Source: a virus | Reading direction: 5' to 3' (one strand) | DNA length: 64,000 nt | Virus record (IMG/VR): IMGVR_UViG_3300047560_001406 | Span: 1-64,000 of that record | Shown here: piece after piece, positions 7,336-14,815 of the stretch | How the letters are laid out: each line of letters begins with the position of its first letter | How positions within the stretch are numbered: the first letter of the stretch is position 1 | The notes under the pieces: model-generated | What the model was told of the DNA's origin: nothing | What the model saw: the letters and a program-made list of their open reading frames with translations, nothing else | The model's database searches: none | Translations under genes and position numbers: made by a program

Positions 7336-8337
7336 TTACTTAAGTAGTGCAACCTTAGCCTTTGGATTCTTTGCATTCCACTTCTTAGCGATAGCGTTGA
7401 AAGCATCCTTTACAGACTTAATTGCAGCAGCGTTATCTGCCTTTGCCTTTGCAAGTTCTGCATCCTTTGCAGCAATCTGTGCAAGTGCATCTGCAAGTGC
7501 CTTATCTGCAGCAATCTTATCAGCAGCACGTGCAGCCTTCTCAGCAGCAAGTTCTGTAGCAAGATCACGAACAGTTACATCAGCAACACGGACAGCAACA
7601 GGAGTTGCAAGACCAGTTACAGCAGCAGCAACTGTTGCAGTTGCAATAACACGTACAGTACCAGAAGTAGGAAGTGTTACATCCTGAGTCTTTGTACCGA
7701 CTGTTGCTGCAGCAGTGTCAGTTGTCAATGCATATGTAGTAGAGGCAGTATTTGTAACAACCTGAAGGTTGATAGTTGCTCCGCCCTTAGCGTTACCAAA
7801 TACGTCAACACCCTTAACGGTTGCTGTGTATGTAGTTCCAGCAGCACCTGAAGCAGCACCAGCAAGTTCAATTGCATTTAGTGCACCAGCAGTACCCTGG
7901 AAGTAGTATGTAGTTGTATTGCCACCAACAGTAACCGCTACAGAACCAACAGATGTAGTTGTAGTGAATACGTATAGATCTGCAGTTGTACCAGTACCAG
8001 TGTTAACTGATGCTGTTGACGAACCTGCAGAAGCAGTGACAGGTGCAGAAACGGTTGCAAGAGCAGTTACGATCTTACCGTTTGTTGCAACAGCAGAAAC
8101 AACTGTGCCTGTGTCAAGACCAGTTAGAGCGATCTTGAGAGCATCTGCAGAATCTACAGAGTTATCTGCAGGAACTGGAAGTGCTACTGGTGCTGAGACA
8201 GCGGTACCGCCAACAGCTGACGAACCGCCAACAGTTAGAGTAGTAGCTACTGCAGCACTTGCAGGTGTTGCGATTACTGATGTTGCAAGGGCAGTAGCTG
8301 CAACCACTGCGAATGCGATCTTCTTGATAGAAGTCAT
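7336..8337 (-). CDS. secreted S-layer-like protein
   Basis: The 333-residue product starts MTSIKKIAFAVVAATALATS, a clear signal peptide with ASA cleavage near residue 28. The body (30-245) is Thr/Val/Ala-rich, low in charge and beta-prone, like Ig-type surface domains. The C-terminal 90 residues form an Ala/Lys/Asp helix ending SVKDAFNAIAKKWNAKNPKAK. From memory, surface-layer proteins of planktonic actinobacteria end in a similar KWN-KNP segment; I could not verify this. I chose the ATG at 8337 because GGAGAAC sits nine bases before it; an in-frame ATG at 8352 lacks this. The gene has its own promoter and terminator and looks less AT-rich than its neighbours, consistent with acquisition from a host and strong expression. 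A receptor-mimic or superinfection-exclusion role is inference. Confidence 0.72.
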   Translation of the reverse strand: MTSIKKIAFAVVAATALATSVIATPASAAVATTLTVGGSSAVGGTAVSAPVALPVPADNSVDSADALKIALTGLDTGTVVSAVATNGKIVTALATVSAPVTASAGSSTASVNTGTGTTADLYVFTTTTSVGSVAVTVGGNTTTYYFQGTAGALNAIELAGAASGAAGTTYTATVKGVDVFGNAKGGATINLQVVTNTASTTYALTTDTAAATVGTKTQDVTLPTSGTVRVIATATVAAAVTGLATPVAVRVADVTVRDLATELAAEKAARAADKIAADKALADALAQIAAKDAELAKAKADNAAAIKSVKDAFNAIAKKWNAKNPKAKVALLK

Positions 8338-8359
8338 ATATATGTTCTCCATTTTCTTC

Positions 8360-10138
8360 TTATATTAGTTTTAATCTATCCAAATAGTCTTTTACTTCTT
8401 TTGGCATAGGCTTATATTGTATCACACTATCTTTAGCCTTGTCAAATTCAGTTTTAGGCCTATCTCTGAATGTATGAATCTCTACCTCAAGGTTTAGGTC
8501 CCTAGGGGTGTGACTTATAGCACCAAAAATGGAACCACACACAGCGTCAGCCAAGTCTTTTGAGAGTTTACGTGGGTGGTCTACATTCTTACCATTCTTA
8601 GTAATCTTAAGCTCTGTAAGCTCTTCGAACAAAAGTTCGACTGCTGGCATGGCTAATCTGTCCTCATAGATAAGCATTGCCATATCCTCATAGTGCTTTT
8701 TACCAACAGAGACGGTTTCTGTTCTCATGCCCACCTCTGCAAGTTCTTTTTGAATATCAAATGACTGCCAACGGTCAAATGATACCATTCCTATATTAAA
8801 ACCCAGTCTTCTTAGGTTTTGAATCCATTGCTTTACTTCTGATAAATCTACTGGACCCTCTGTCTTTGGTTCCCACCAAGCTACAGCATCTACAATTACA
8901 ATTGGGGATACCTGCTGATAATCTTTAATTACCTGAACATTTACCCATTTGTCTACGTGAGCAATCGCTACTGCACATTTGTCATGTCTTTGTGCAAGGT
9001 CAGCATGTACGTAATAAATCTTGTCTGGGTCAGGCGTAAAAGAAGACTCAAATCTTCTAAAATTATCTATGGGATTTCTGATGCTCATAGATGATCTAAC
9101 CTTATCACGTTGTCTAAAGAATGTATCTGTCATAAATGTTGGGATACAGGCAAAGCGTTGCATGGCATCTCCCATATCTGTAAAGAATGCTAGCTTGAAA
9201 TCATCAATCTTTCTTGTTGGATTCACTACCCAAGTTGGACGCTTTAATGCAAATACATTTGGATACTTATAGCTAAGGATATTATCTTCATCCCACTCAA
9301 TTTCTAGACTATTTCCCTCTGCATCTTCTGGAATGTCTGGATTTAGAATGAACTTGTGTGTCTTGTGTGTCACATCTTTTTCGGCAATAACGCTATCATA
9401 ATGCTCAGAAATAAAGTCTCCTGGAAAACGTGGAAAAGATAGAAGTGCTACCTTTCCTAAATCTGGAAAACGTGAGTCTACGGATGCACGGAAAGCTTTG
9501 TAGATGTTATCTGCAGTTTTGCCTTGATCATTTCCAGTTCCAATTTCAGTAGCAAAGCCAGAAATCTCGTCAAGTACCGCAAGGATAAGGTTGAGCCCTT
9601 CGTGAGACTCTCTTTCTGAATGTCCTGAATATACTGTAATTGATTCATCAAATTCAATAGATTCTGCTTTTGCGTTGAACTTTCCAATAAACCAGGGAGA
9701 TTTTTCAATCTTGGTTTTAAAGCCTTTAAAGAATACGTTCTTCGCCTGCTGTGCGTTGATAGCAACGTTAATGATATCAATGGCATCCCCACTAGGTTTA
9801 CCGAAATAACGAGCAGGCTCTTTAAGACATAATAGTTTGTATACGATATAAGCACACGCAACCGTAGATGTAAAGTCCTTACCAGAACCTTTGCCAAGCT
9901 GAAGAATAACTTCATTCTTTGTATACTTTTTGAAATAACGGGCACCAGCTTCCTCCCCCATTAGGTCGATCAAATCTTCTTTACGATAGATCTGACTCAT
10001 TGCCTCCACAATATCATACTGAATTTCTGACAGCGGTGGCTGATTTAGGAAATCCTCACCTTCAACAAATGTACGTGCATCTACTGGGGTTTCCCTAAAG
10101 TTATCATTCTTTAATGCATCTAAGAAATCATCAAACAT
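8360..10138 (-). CDS. terL: terminase large subunit
   Basis: The 592-residue protein is the DNA-packaging ATPase and nuclease that drives genome translocation into proheads. A Walker A-like LGKGSGKD lies at 81-88 and a Walker B LILAVLDEISG near 184-194. The C-terminal part holds a YYVHADLAQRHDKCAVA strand, typical of the RNase H-like nuclease first aspartate, near residue 377. The length is normal for the family. Its start overlaps the small-subunit stop by eight bases. The small terminase lies directly upstream, but portal and capsid are about 40 kb away, which is unusual for siphoviruses. Confidence 0.92.
   Translation of the reverse strand: MFDDFLDALKNDNFRETPVDARTFVEGEDFLNQPPLSEIQYDIVEAMSQIYRKEDLIDLMGEEAGARYFKKYTKNEVILQLGKGSGKDFTSTVACAYIVYKLLCLKEPARYFGKPSGDAIDIINVAINAQQAKNVFFKGFKTKIEKSPWFIGKFNAKAESIEFDESITVYSGHSERESHEGLNLILAVLDEISGFATEIGTGNDQGKTADNIYKAFRASVDSRFPDLGKVALLSFPRFPGDFISEHYDSVIAEKDVTHKTHKFILNPDIPEDAEGNSLEIEWDEDNILSYKYPNVFALKRPTWVVNPTRKIDDFKLAFFTDMGDAMQRFACIPTFMTDTFFRQRDKVRSSMSIRNPIDNFRRFESSFTPDPDKIYYVHADLAQRHDKCAVAIAHVDKWVNVQVIKDYQQVSPIVIVDAVAWWEPKTEGPVDLSEVKQWIQNLRRLGFNIGMVSFDRWQSFDIQKELAEVGMRTETVSVGKKHYEDMAMLIYEDRLAMPAVELLFEELTELKITKNGKNVDHPRKLSKDLADAVCGSIFGAISHTPRDLNLEVEIHTFRDRPKTEFDKAKDSVIQYKPMPKEVKDYLDRLKLI
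8416..8445 (-). promoter_or_regulatory. promoter for the S-layer-like gene
   Basis: TTGACA (8440-8445), an 18-base spacer and TACAAT (8416-8421) lie inside the last codons of the large terminase gene and read into the S-layer-like gene, giving a leader of about 70 nt. Confidence 0.65.
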
Positions 10139-10661
10139 TATTATTCACAATCACGATTGTCTCTTGATTCTTGCTTAATCTTGAAAGTCTTCTCATAATC
10201 TCATCACGAATTTCTGGATATTCAGATGCAATATCTTTAAGGATTTGAATCAAAGCGGTCTGTCGTTCTTCAATAGCAATCATCTCTTCTGCAAGCTCTT
10301 TATTCTCCAAAAGGCCAGCTTTCTGAAGCATCTCAATACGGGTTTTTTCTAGATCCATGACCAACTTAATGCCCTGAGTTTTAGCATTAAGGTTAGCGGT
10401 TGTTGTTGCCTCTTCAATAACTTCATATGCCTTTGAAATAAGCTTGGTATAGTGTGTATCAGCTCCCACGAGTGCTTCCTTAGCACGTGCACGGATGGCT
10501 GCGTTATCTGCTGCCATCTGTCTCCACTCATTGATATAAGCCACAACAGTTTGTCTTGGTACAGCCAACTCTTTAGAAATTTGTGTTGGATCATTTCCAG
10601 CAAGATATTTTTCTACAACCTTATTTACATTATCTAGGTGCTCTATTAGTTTATCTTCCAT
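10131..10661 (-). CDS. terS: terminase small subunit (HTH DNA-binding)
   Basis: From the ATG at 10661 the product is 176 residues. An N-terminal helix-turn-helix (about 17-48, containing PTQISKELAVPRQTVVAYI) is followed by long charged helices suited to oligomerisation. Small terminases recognise the packaging site and hand DNA to the large subunit, and the direct adjacency to terL supports this. The longer in-frame reading upstream would overlap the preceding oxygenase gene heavily, so I favour the internal ATG with GGAG upstream. Confidence 0.78.
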   Translation of the reverse strand: MEDKLIEHLDNVNKVVEKYLAGNDPTQISKELAVPRQTVVAYINEWRQMAADNAAIRARAKEALVGADTHYTKLISKAYEVIEEATTTANLNAKTQGIKLVMDLEKTRIEMLQKAGLLENKELAEEMIAIEERQTALIQILKDIASEYPEIRDEIMRRLSRLSKNQETIVIVNNNV

Positions 10662-11397
10662 ATTTAAAAGCACTCTCCATTCGTTCTTTAATTTTTGCAA
10701 CAAGTTCTGGTTGCTTTGCTTGCTCATCTGTAGGTGCAAATAATGCTCTTGTTGTCAAGTCAGAAGTATCATCTATTGGTAAATAATAGAACAATGCCAG
10801 ACTTTCTCTATTTACACCATCTGGTGCATGACATGCATTGTCTGCAGGAAGTCCATGCCAGAAATTTTGATCTGTTTCAAAAATAACAGCACGATTACAG
10901 ATAGGATCAACATCAAATACCTTTTCTTTTGGCTGACCATCTTCATCACTCCAAAATTCTAGCTGTCCACCATACTCTGGCTTCCAATCTGGATTAGTAT
11001 AAATGATAATATTTAGCTTGCGTCTTAGTCCCAGCTTGGGATGCAGATCAGCATCTTTATGTAAATTCAATCTTCCATTGTGTGCATGTAGATGCATTCC
11101 ACCAGCATGCAGTCCATAATCTGCAACAAGACCATTAATTCCAGTCAATTGCTCTAACTGATTTATGAAGTCTTGAGACGATAGCTTAAACATAGCACGG
11201 TAGATACTTCCTGGATACCAATCCCAGTGAGTTGACAATCTCTTTTGTTCAAACTCTGTATGGTTTCGTGTTAGCCATCTTTCATCATCAAAGTCATAAA
11301 AATCATCATTGATCTGAGATATCGTCTTAAAGTCAAAGAAGTTATCGATAATCCAGACATTAGTTGGATACGACATGTGTTTTATGTTTTCGTACAC
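10651..11397 (-). CDS. 2-oxoglutarate/Fe(II) dioxygenase, prolyl-4-hydroxylase type
   Basis: The product, 248 residues from a GTG start, has the double-stranded beta-helix oxygenase motifs. The Fe ligands are His113-x-Asp115 (LNLHKDAD) and His181 (NFWHGLP), with Arg197 placed to bind 2-oxoglutarate. The strand motif YGGQLEFW is typical of P4Hc-fold enzymes. AAGGG lies before the GTG; an ATG at 11376 is an alternative start. The gene overlaps the 3' end of its upstream neighbour. The enzyme should hydroxylate or oxidise a protein or small-molecule substrate in the cytosol; none can be named. It is one of six such genes in the window. Confidence 0.85.
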   Translation of the reverse strand: MYENIKHMSYPTNVWIIDNFFDFKTISQINDDFYDFDDERWLTRNHTEFEQKRLSTHWDWYPGSIYRAMFKLSSQDFINQLEQLTGINGLVADYGLHAGGMHLHAHNGRLNLHKDADLHPKLGLRRKLNIIIYTNPDWKPEYGGQLEFWSDEDGQPKEKVFDVDPICNRAVIFETDQNFWHGLPADNACHAPDGVNRESLALFYYLPIDDTSDLTTRALFAPTDEQAKQPELVAKIKERMESAFKYGR

Positions 11398-11668
11398 TTC
11401 TTTTTCCCTTCTGTGGAATTCTCTTTATTTGATTAAGGTCAAATGATCGAAAGCATTGGCTTACCCCACGGTATAGCTCAAAGCAATCTACCCACTTGGC
11501 ACCAGTATCTTTATTGGTAACCACACTGTCAAATTTGAACTTAAGTCCATATTGTCCACTTACTTTAATTATATCACCACGAACAACCTCAAATCCATCA
11601 CATATCATTGAGGGTTCTCTAGAAAATCTAGTTTCTACTGGTACTACAGAGGCTTTCTTACGTCCCAA
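11360..11668 (-). CDS. conserved-type small basic protein (102 aa)
   Basis: The product has a central beta-rich segment, DIIKVSGQYGLKFKFDSVV followed by DCFELYRGVSQCFRSF, that reads like a small SH3/KOW-type barrel, and a basic tail (KGKRSVRKHK). Translation appears to start at TTG directly after the TAG of the preceding gene, with AAGGGTGAG as ribosome-binding site. I do not recognise a function; nucleic-acid binding is possible from the basic charge. Confidence 0.65.
   Translation of the reverse strand: MGRKKASVVPVETRFSREPSMICDGFEVVRGDIIKVSGQYGLKFKFDSVVTNKDTGAKWVDCFELYRGVSQCFRSFDLNQIKRIPQKGKRSVRKHKTHVVSN
11504..11532 (-). promoter_or_regulatory. candidate promoter inside the gene before the 2OG oxygenase
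   Basis: TTGACA (11527-11532), a 17-base spacer and GATACT (11504-11509) read towards the oxygenase and terminase genes. The -35 and spacing are ideal; the -10 has one mismatch to TATACT. Confidence 0.45.
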
Positions 11669-11905
11669 CTAAATCTCACCCTTAAGCCTCTTGATTTCAT
11701 CCTGAATATAAAATATTGCCTTCTCAAGGTCTTCTACGTGTCTGTCCTCATTCTTTAGGCCAGCTCTCCACAAATACTTGATGGCATTTCCAATATTAAA
11801 ATTTCGGTGTCTAGTTATCTGAAGGCATTCAACTCCAGACGGATCAGATGTATAGTGTTGTGGGTGATTCACTTGGTCTACTGTAATCTTTAGTTTGTTA
11901 CTCAT
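11669..11905 (-). CDS. DUF3310-like nucleotide-kinase-type protein
   Basis: The 78-residue product contains VNHPQHY, a GVECLQI strand, GNAIKYLWRAGLK and a C-terminal helix DLEKAIFYIQDEI. These match the short DUF3310 family common in phages and often labelled nucleotide kinase. No P-loop is visible, so that label is doubtful. Its ATG overlaps the HTH gene stop (ATGA). Confidence 0.8.
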   Translation of the reverse strand: MSNKLKITVDQVNHPQHYTSDPSGVECLQITRHRNFNIGNAIKYLWRAGLKNEDRHVEDLEKAIFYIQDEIKRLKGEI

Positions 11906-12054
11906 CTTTTACTCTTTCTTAATCCAAATTTAGCTAAATAAACATATATGGTTTCCATGCTGACACCACACTCTTTTGCTATATCTTCTGGAGATTTTCT
12001 ATCTACTAGATATCTCTTTCGTAACCATACCTCATTAGTATACAGCTTTGCCAT
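11902..12054 (-). CDS. small helix-turn-helix protein (50 aa)
   Basis: This 50-residue basic protein is almost entirely an HTH: the helices around SPEDIAKECGVSMETIYVYL read as a DNA-binding HTH with a KFGLRKSKR tail. It starts in a TAATG overlap with the resolvase gene and ends in an ATGA overlap with the DUF3310 gene. A consensus promoter at 12037-12065 straddles its start codon, so transcripts from that promoter cannot encode it. It is probably a small transcription regulator of the adjacent operon. Confidence 0.78.
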   Translation of the reverse strand: MAKLYTNEVWLRKRYLVDRKSPEDIAKECGVSMETIYVYLAKFGLRKSKR

Positions 12055-12065
12055 TAGTCTGTCAA
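12037..12065 (-). promoter_or_regulatory. consensus promoter spanning the HTH start codon
   Basis: TTGACA (12060-12065), a 17-base spacer and TATACT (12037-12042) read leftward. The HTH ATG (12052-12054) lies in the spacer. Transcription would start near 12030, inside the HTH gene, and serve the DUF3310, 2OG and terminase genes. Confidence 0.75.
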
Positions 12066-12632
12066 CCTGTCCCAGCTATTTACTGCATAATGTCCAATAC
12101 CAATAGCATCAGCAACATCAGGATCGTTGACCATCCTATCATATTGAAGATTAATATACTTAATAGTCTTTTCTTTTCTGAGGTTGCGTTCATACGTCTT
12201 ATACCATGACTCAGACTTTCCAGGATGCTGCTTGCGAACTTCAATCTTTTCTTCCTTGGTTAACTTCTTGTTTCCAATATAGTTTTGCCAGGTAATTGGT
12301 GCCACTGACTTTACCACAGATACCCCAGTCATTCCTGCTGCTCCAAGAAGAGCTCCCTGAACTAATGCAAGGTCTGCAGCTGTTTTTGGACTATTCATAA
12401 ATACTGTATGTTCGATTACTACTGCATCTATAGACTGGTAGACATCAAGGAATGCCTTAGTCTTTTTACATGCATCAATAACTTTATCGTATGTAGTTGC
12501 ACCACTATACTTAATCTTTCCAAATGATACAAGATTGGAAGATTTGAAGAGGGCAAATGCCAAGCTATTTGTACTGGCATCAATCGCTAGGATCGTTGCT
12601 GGCTTCCCCACTAGTGAGTTCAATTTTGCCAT
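12054..12632 (-). CDS. RuvC-like Holliday-junction resolvase
   Basis: The 192-residue product has the RNase H-fold RuvC arrangement: Asp18 in ILAIDAST, Glu74 in AVVIEHT, and an acidic DPDVADAIGIGHYA segment with Asp172/Asp175 near the C terminus. It would cleave branched recombination or replication intermediates before packaging. The N terminus overlaps the upstream zinc-finger gene by about 50 bases, and a shorter start (GTG near 12611) is possible. The UvsX-like recombinase and Cas4-like nuclease nearby support a recombination role. Confidence 0.85.
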   Translation of the reverse strand: MAKLNSLVGKPATILAIDASTNSLAFALFKSSNLVSFGKIKYSGATTYDKVIDACKKTKAFLDVYQSIDAVVIEHTVFMNSPKTAADLALVQGALLGAAGMTGVSVVKSVAPITWQNYIGNKKLTKEEKIEVRKQHPGKSESWYKTYERNLRKEKTIKYINLQYDRMVNDPDVADAIGIGHYAVNSWDRLTD

Positions 12633-12903
12633 TTGCCATCCCCTTAATCTGTCTTAAAATTTTGTTCATCTGTTTTGGATCTACTAAACAAGTGTCACAA
12701 GTCTTTTCATCATTATAGATAGATAGTACACCATCACAAATCTTACAACGACGATCTTTATTCTTACGTCGTTCTCTTCGTGTTCTTTCGTACCTATCCG
12801 CTATCTTTTCTTTAGTTGCCTGCTCACGACATAAGACTGAGCAGTAAACCTGATAAGACGTATTTGGACTAAATTGTGTATCACACCATTGACAGTGTTT
12901 CAT
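12580..12903 (-). CDS. double zinc-finger protein (107 aa)
   Basis: From MKHCQWC the protein has two four-cysteine clusters: CQWC with CSVLC (residues 4-23), and CKIC with CDTC (about 53-72), joined by a basic RYERTRRERRKNKDRR helix. This is a zinc-ribbon nucleic-acid-binding layout. The ATG overlaps the end of the Cas4-like gene. The function is unassigned; it may be a DNA-binding partner of the flanking nucleases. Confidence 0.72.
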   Translation of the reverse strand: MKHCQWCDTQFSPNTSYQVYCSVLCREQATKEKIADRYERTRRERRKNKDRRCKICDGVLSIYNDEKTCDTCLVDPKQMNKILRQIKGMANGKIELTSGEASNDPSD

Positions 12904-13714
12904 CGATTGGCTCCAGAGATTTGATCTTGATATCTCCCTTACCAACTTCTGAACACATTGCCTTTAGAGGACATGTCTTGCAGATCTTTGAATTAGATCG
13001 ATAGTTCTTTTCAGGCATTGTTCTATCTGCCCATGCCTTACGAACTGTTCGCATCCAATCAAATGCGTTGTTTACCCACGATATGTAGTAGCTACCTGGC
13101 TTTACTTCAATAGGAAATATAATCAGGTCATGGTTATTCTTATTCTCATATATAAGAACTCCCCTACTCTTGCCTAGAATCTTCATATAGATTAGAATCT
13201 GTACTAAGTGGCCAGTCTTTGGCCTATTAGCTGTCTTTCTATACTCAAACCCTTCATTCGGCATTGTCTTAATTTCACCAACCATCTCCTCATCATTCCA
13301 GAGAAGCATAGCATCACCATATCCAAAGATAGGTGGGTCTTGGCTAGTAATCTTAAACTCAGTTGTTTCATTACCCTTATCATCAACGAACTTCTTAGCA
13401 ATACCAGACTTAAGCATGGCATCCTGAATACGTTCATGTGATAGTGTTCCAGATGTCATATTGGCAACACCATATGGATCTGCATAGTCTTCAAAGTTAC
13501 CGCCATCAAAAGCTAGGTACCAGTATCTTGGACATTCTCCATGAGAATATGCAATAGTACTTGGTGCAAAAGTTTTCTTCTTTTGATACTTTGTTTCTCG
13601 TCCAACGAGATAACCAGAATTTAATTTTTCAATAAATTGCTGATGATTAATAAAAGAATTATCCTTGTCTGTGGACTTCTTTTCCATTATTTGACTCAAT
13701 AAATTTTTAGCCAT
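12881..13714 (-). CDS. Cas4/RecB-like PD-(D/E)XK exonuclease with Fe-S cluster
   Basis: The 277-residue protein carries the cluster Cys61 and Cys245-x2-Cys248-x5-Cys254 that holds 4Fe-4S in Cas4/AddB-type nucleases. The nuclease core is visible: GYGDAML (metal Asp), EMVGEIKTM (E-x-K), and downstream HLVQILIYMKIL (Q-x-x-x-Y). It would process DNA ends for recombination or degrade host DNA. No CRISPR array or other cas gene is present, so a CRISPR role is unlikely. Overlap with the zinc-finger gene suggests co-translation. Confidence 0.87.
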   Translation of the reverse strand: MAKNLLSQIMEKKSTDKDNSFINHQQFIEKLNSGYLVGRETKYQKKKTFAPSTIAYSHGECPRYWYLAFDGGNFEDYADPYGVANMTSGTLSHERIQDAMLKSGIAKKFVDDKGNETTEFKITSQDPPIFGYGDAMLLWNDEEMVGEIKTMPNEGFEYRKTANRPKTGHLVQILIYMKILGKSRGVLIYENKNNHDLIIFPIEVKPGSYYISWVNNAFDWMRTVRKAWADRTMPEKNYRSNSKICKTCPLKAMCSEVGKGDIKIKSLEPIDETLSMV

Positions 13715-13722
13715 ATTACCAC

Positions 13723-14025
13723 TTAGCGAGTGATGTACTTGAGTGCAGCAACCAAATTATTGATTGATTCTGCAGCAGTGAAGTACAAATTCTTCTTCGC
13801 TCTATCTCCCTTATCTACGTTAGCCATCCAAGTTGCCTTAAAAGACATCTTAGCAGCAATTGCCTGTAGGCGTACGATTTCAATTGTTGCGACATTCAAA
13901 GGAATGTCTGGTTTTACTATTAGTTTTGCAATAAAAGTTAAAGCTGTTGTCAGCTCTTCATCCTGCATGTAGTCTGCAATATCTGCAAGACCATTAATCA
14001 TATCTAAAGTTGTTTCATTCGACAT
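13723..14025 (-). CDS. uncharacterised helical protein (100 aa)
   Basis: From MSNETTLDMING the product is helical and Ala-rich, with a C-terminal YFTAAESINNLVAALKYI helix and a central KATWMANVDKGDRAK loop. The ATG lies within the last codons of the upstream oxygenase gene (11-base overlap), so it is translationally coupled. I do not recognise a family. Confidence 0.6.
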   Translation of the reverse strand: MSNETTLDMINGLADIADYMQDEELTTALTFIAKLIVKPDIPLNVATIEIVRLQAIAAKMSFKATWMANVDKGDRAKKNLYFTAAESINNLVAALKYITR

Positions 14026-14815
14026 CGGCGAAGCCTGCAATCTGAGATTCATCTAGGCCAATCTCTCTACCCATATTGTTATAGATATCCCATGCTGCTT
14101 TCATCTTAGGATGTTCAGCAACTTCTGCTTGATACTTCTGTCTTTCATCAAATCTTTCCTGCGGATCAATTGGATTACCTAGACCTTGCCAACGATAGTT
14201 TGTTACTGGACAATAGTCGAAACTAACAATCTCACAGAACTCTCCTTCTTTCCACTTACGCTTTGGTCTCCAGTGTACCTGGTTAACAGCACTAAAGATA
14301 ATGGCATCGCCCTTCTTTAGGTTATATTCCTTATCATCTACCCACAGAGTCCAGTCTTCAATATTCTGATCAAGGCAGTAGTTAAAAGTAACTAGATTTT
14401 CATCAGCATCTAGATGAGGTGGAAGTGCTGGTGCATTCTTTTCATCTCCGTATGCCATATTATAATCAATGTAATTGTAGTGTGTCAGCCTAATTGGATC
14501 TTTGTGAATAGGTAAAGCATACTTATTCATTACCATCTCAATTTGAGGTGGGCAGATAAACTCAATAAGTAGGCGTGACATATGGACAATCTTCTTTGGA
14601 TGAAATCTAGTTTCACCGTAGTATTGCTCTTGTGACCCCTGGAGTCTGCCATATTCTGCATTATCCATTAGTTTTCTATTAGTCTCAATAGTGTCTCTGA
14701 GCAGTCTAATTTCAGCATCATTAAATGGTTTTTCAATATAAATAGGAAGCTCTTGGTTATATCTATCAAAGTCTGTTAGCCATTTGTGCATTGGTGCATA
14801 TTGTTTATTATTCAT
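14015..14815 (-). CDS. 2OG/Fe(II) oxygenase-like protein, single domain
   Basis: The start at 14815 is preceded by AAAGGAGAACA; a longer in-frame reading has no such site. The 266-residue product holds His134-x-Asp136 (PPHLDADEN) and His181 (QVHWRPKRK), placed as Fe ligands, with a KKGDAIIFSAVNQVHW strand pair typical of the jelly-roll core. The upstream gene's second domain shares the DNEALVF-GTHQIHW arrangement, so the two genes are related and adjacent. The substrate is unknown. Overlap with the upstream stop by eight bases indicates coupling. Confidence 0.7.
   Translation of the reverse strand: MNNKQYAPMHKWLTDFDRYNQELPIYIEKPFNDAEIRLLRDTIETNRKLMDNAEYGRLQGSQEQYYGETRFHPKKIVHMSRLLIEFICPPQIEMVMNKYALPIHKDPIRLTHYNYIDYNMAYGDEKNAPALPPHLDADENLVTFNYCLDQNIEDWTLWVDDKEYNLKKGDAIIFSAVNQVHWRPKRKWKEGEFCEIVSFDYCPVTNYRWQGLGNPIDPQERFDERQKYQAEVAEHPKMKAAWDIYNNMGREIGLDESQIAGFADVE

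Noticed and set aside
12881-13714. Cas4-like protein as evidence for a CRISPR system
   Set aside because: Phage Cas4/RecB-like nucleases are common in recombination modules. No array, Cas1 or Cas2 is seen.
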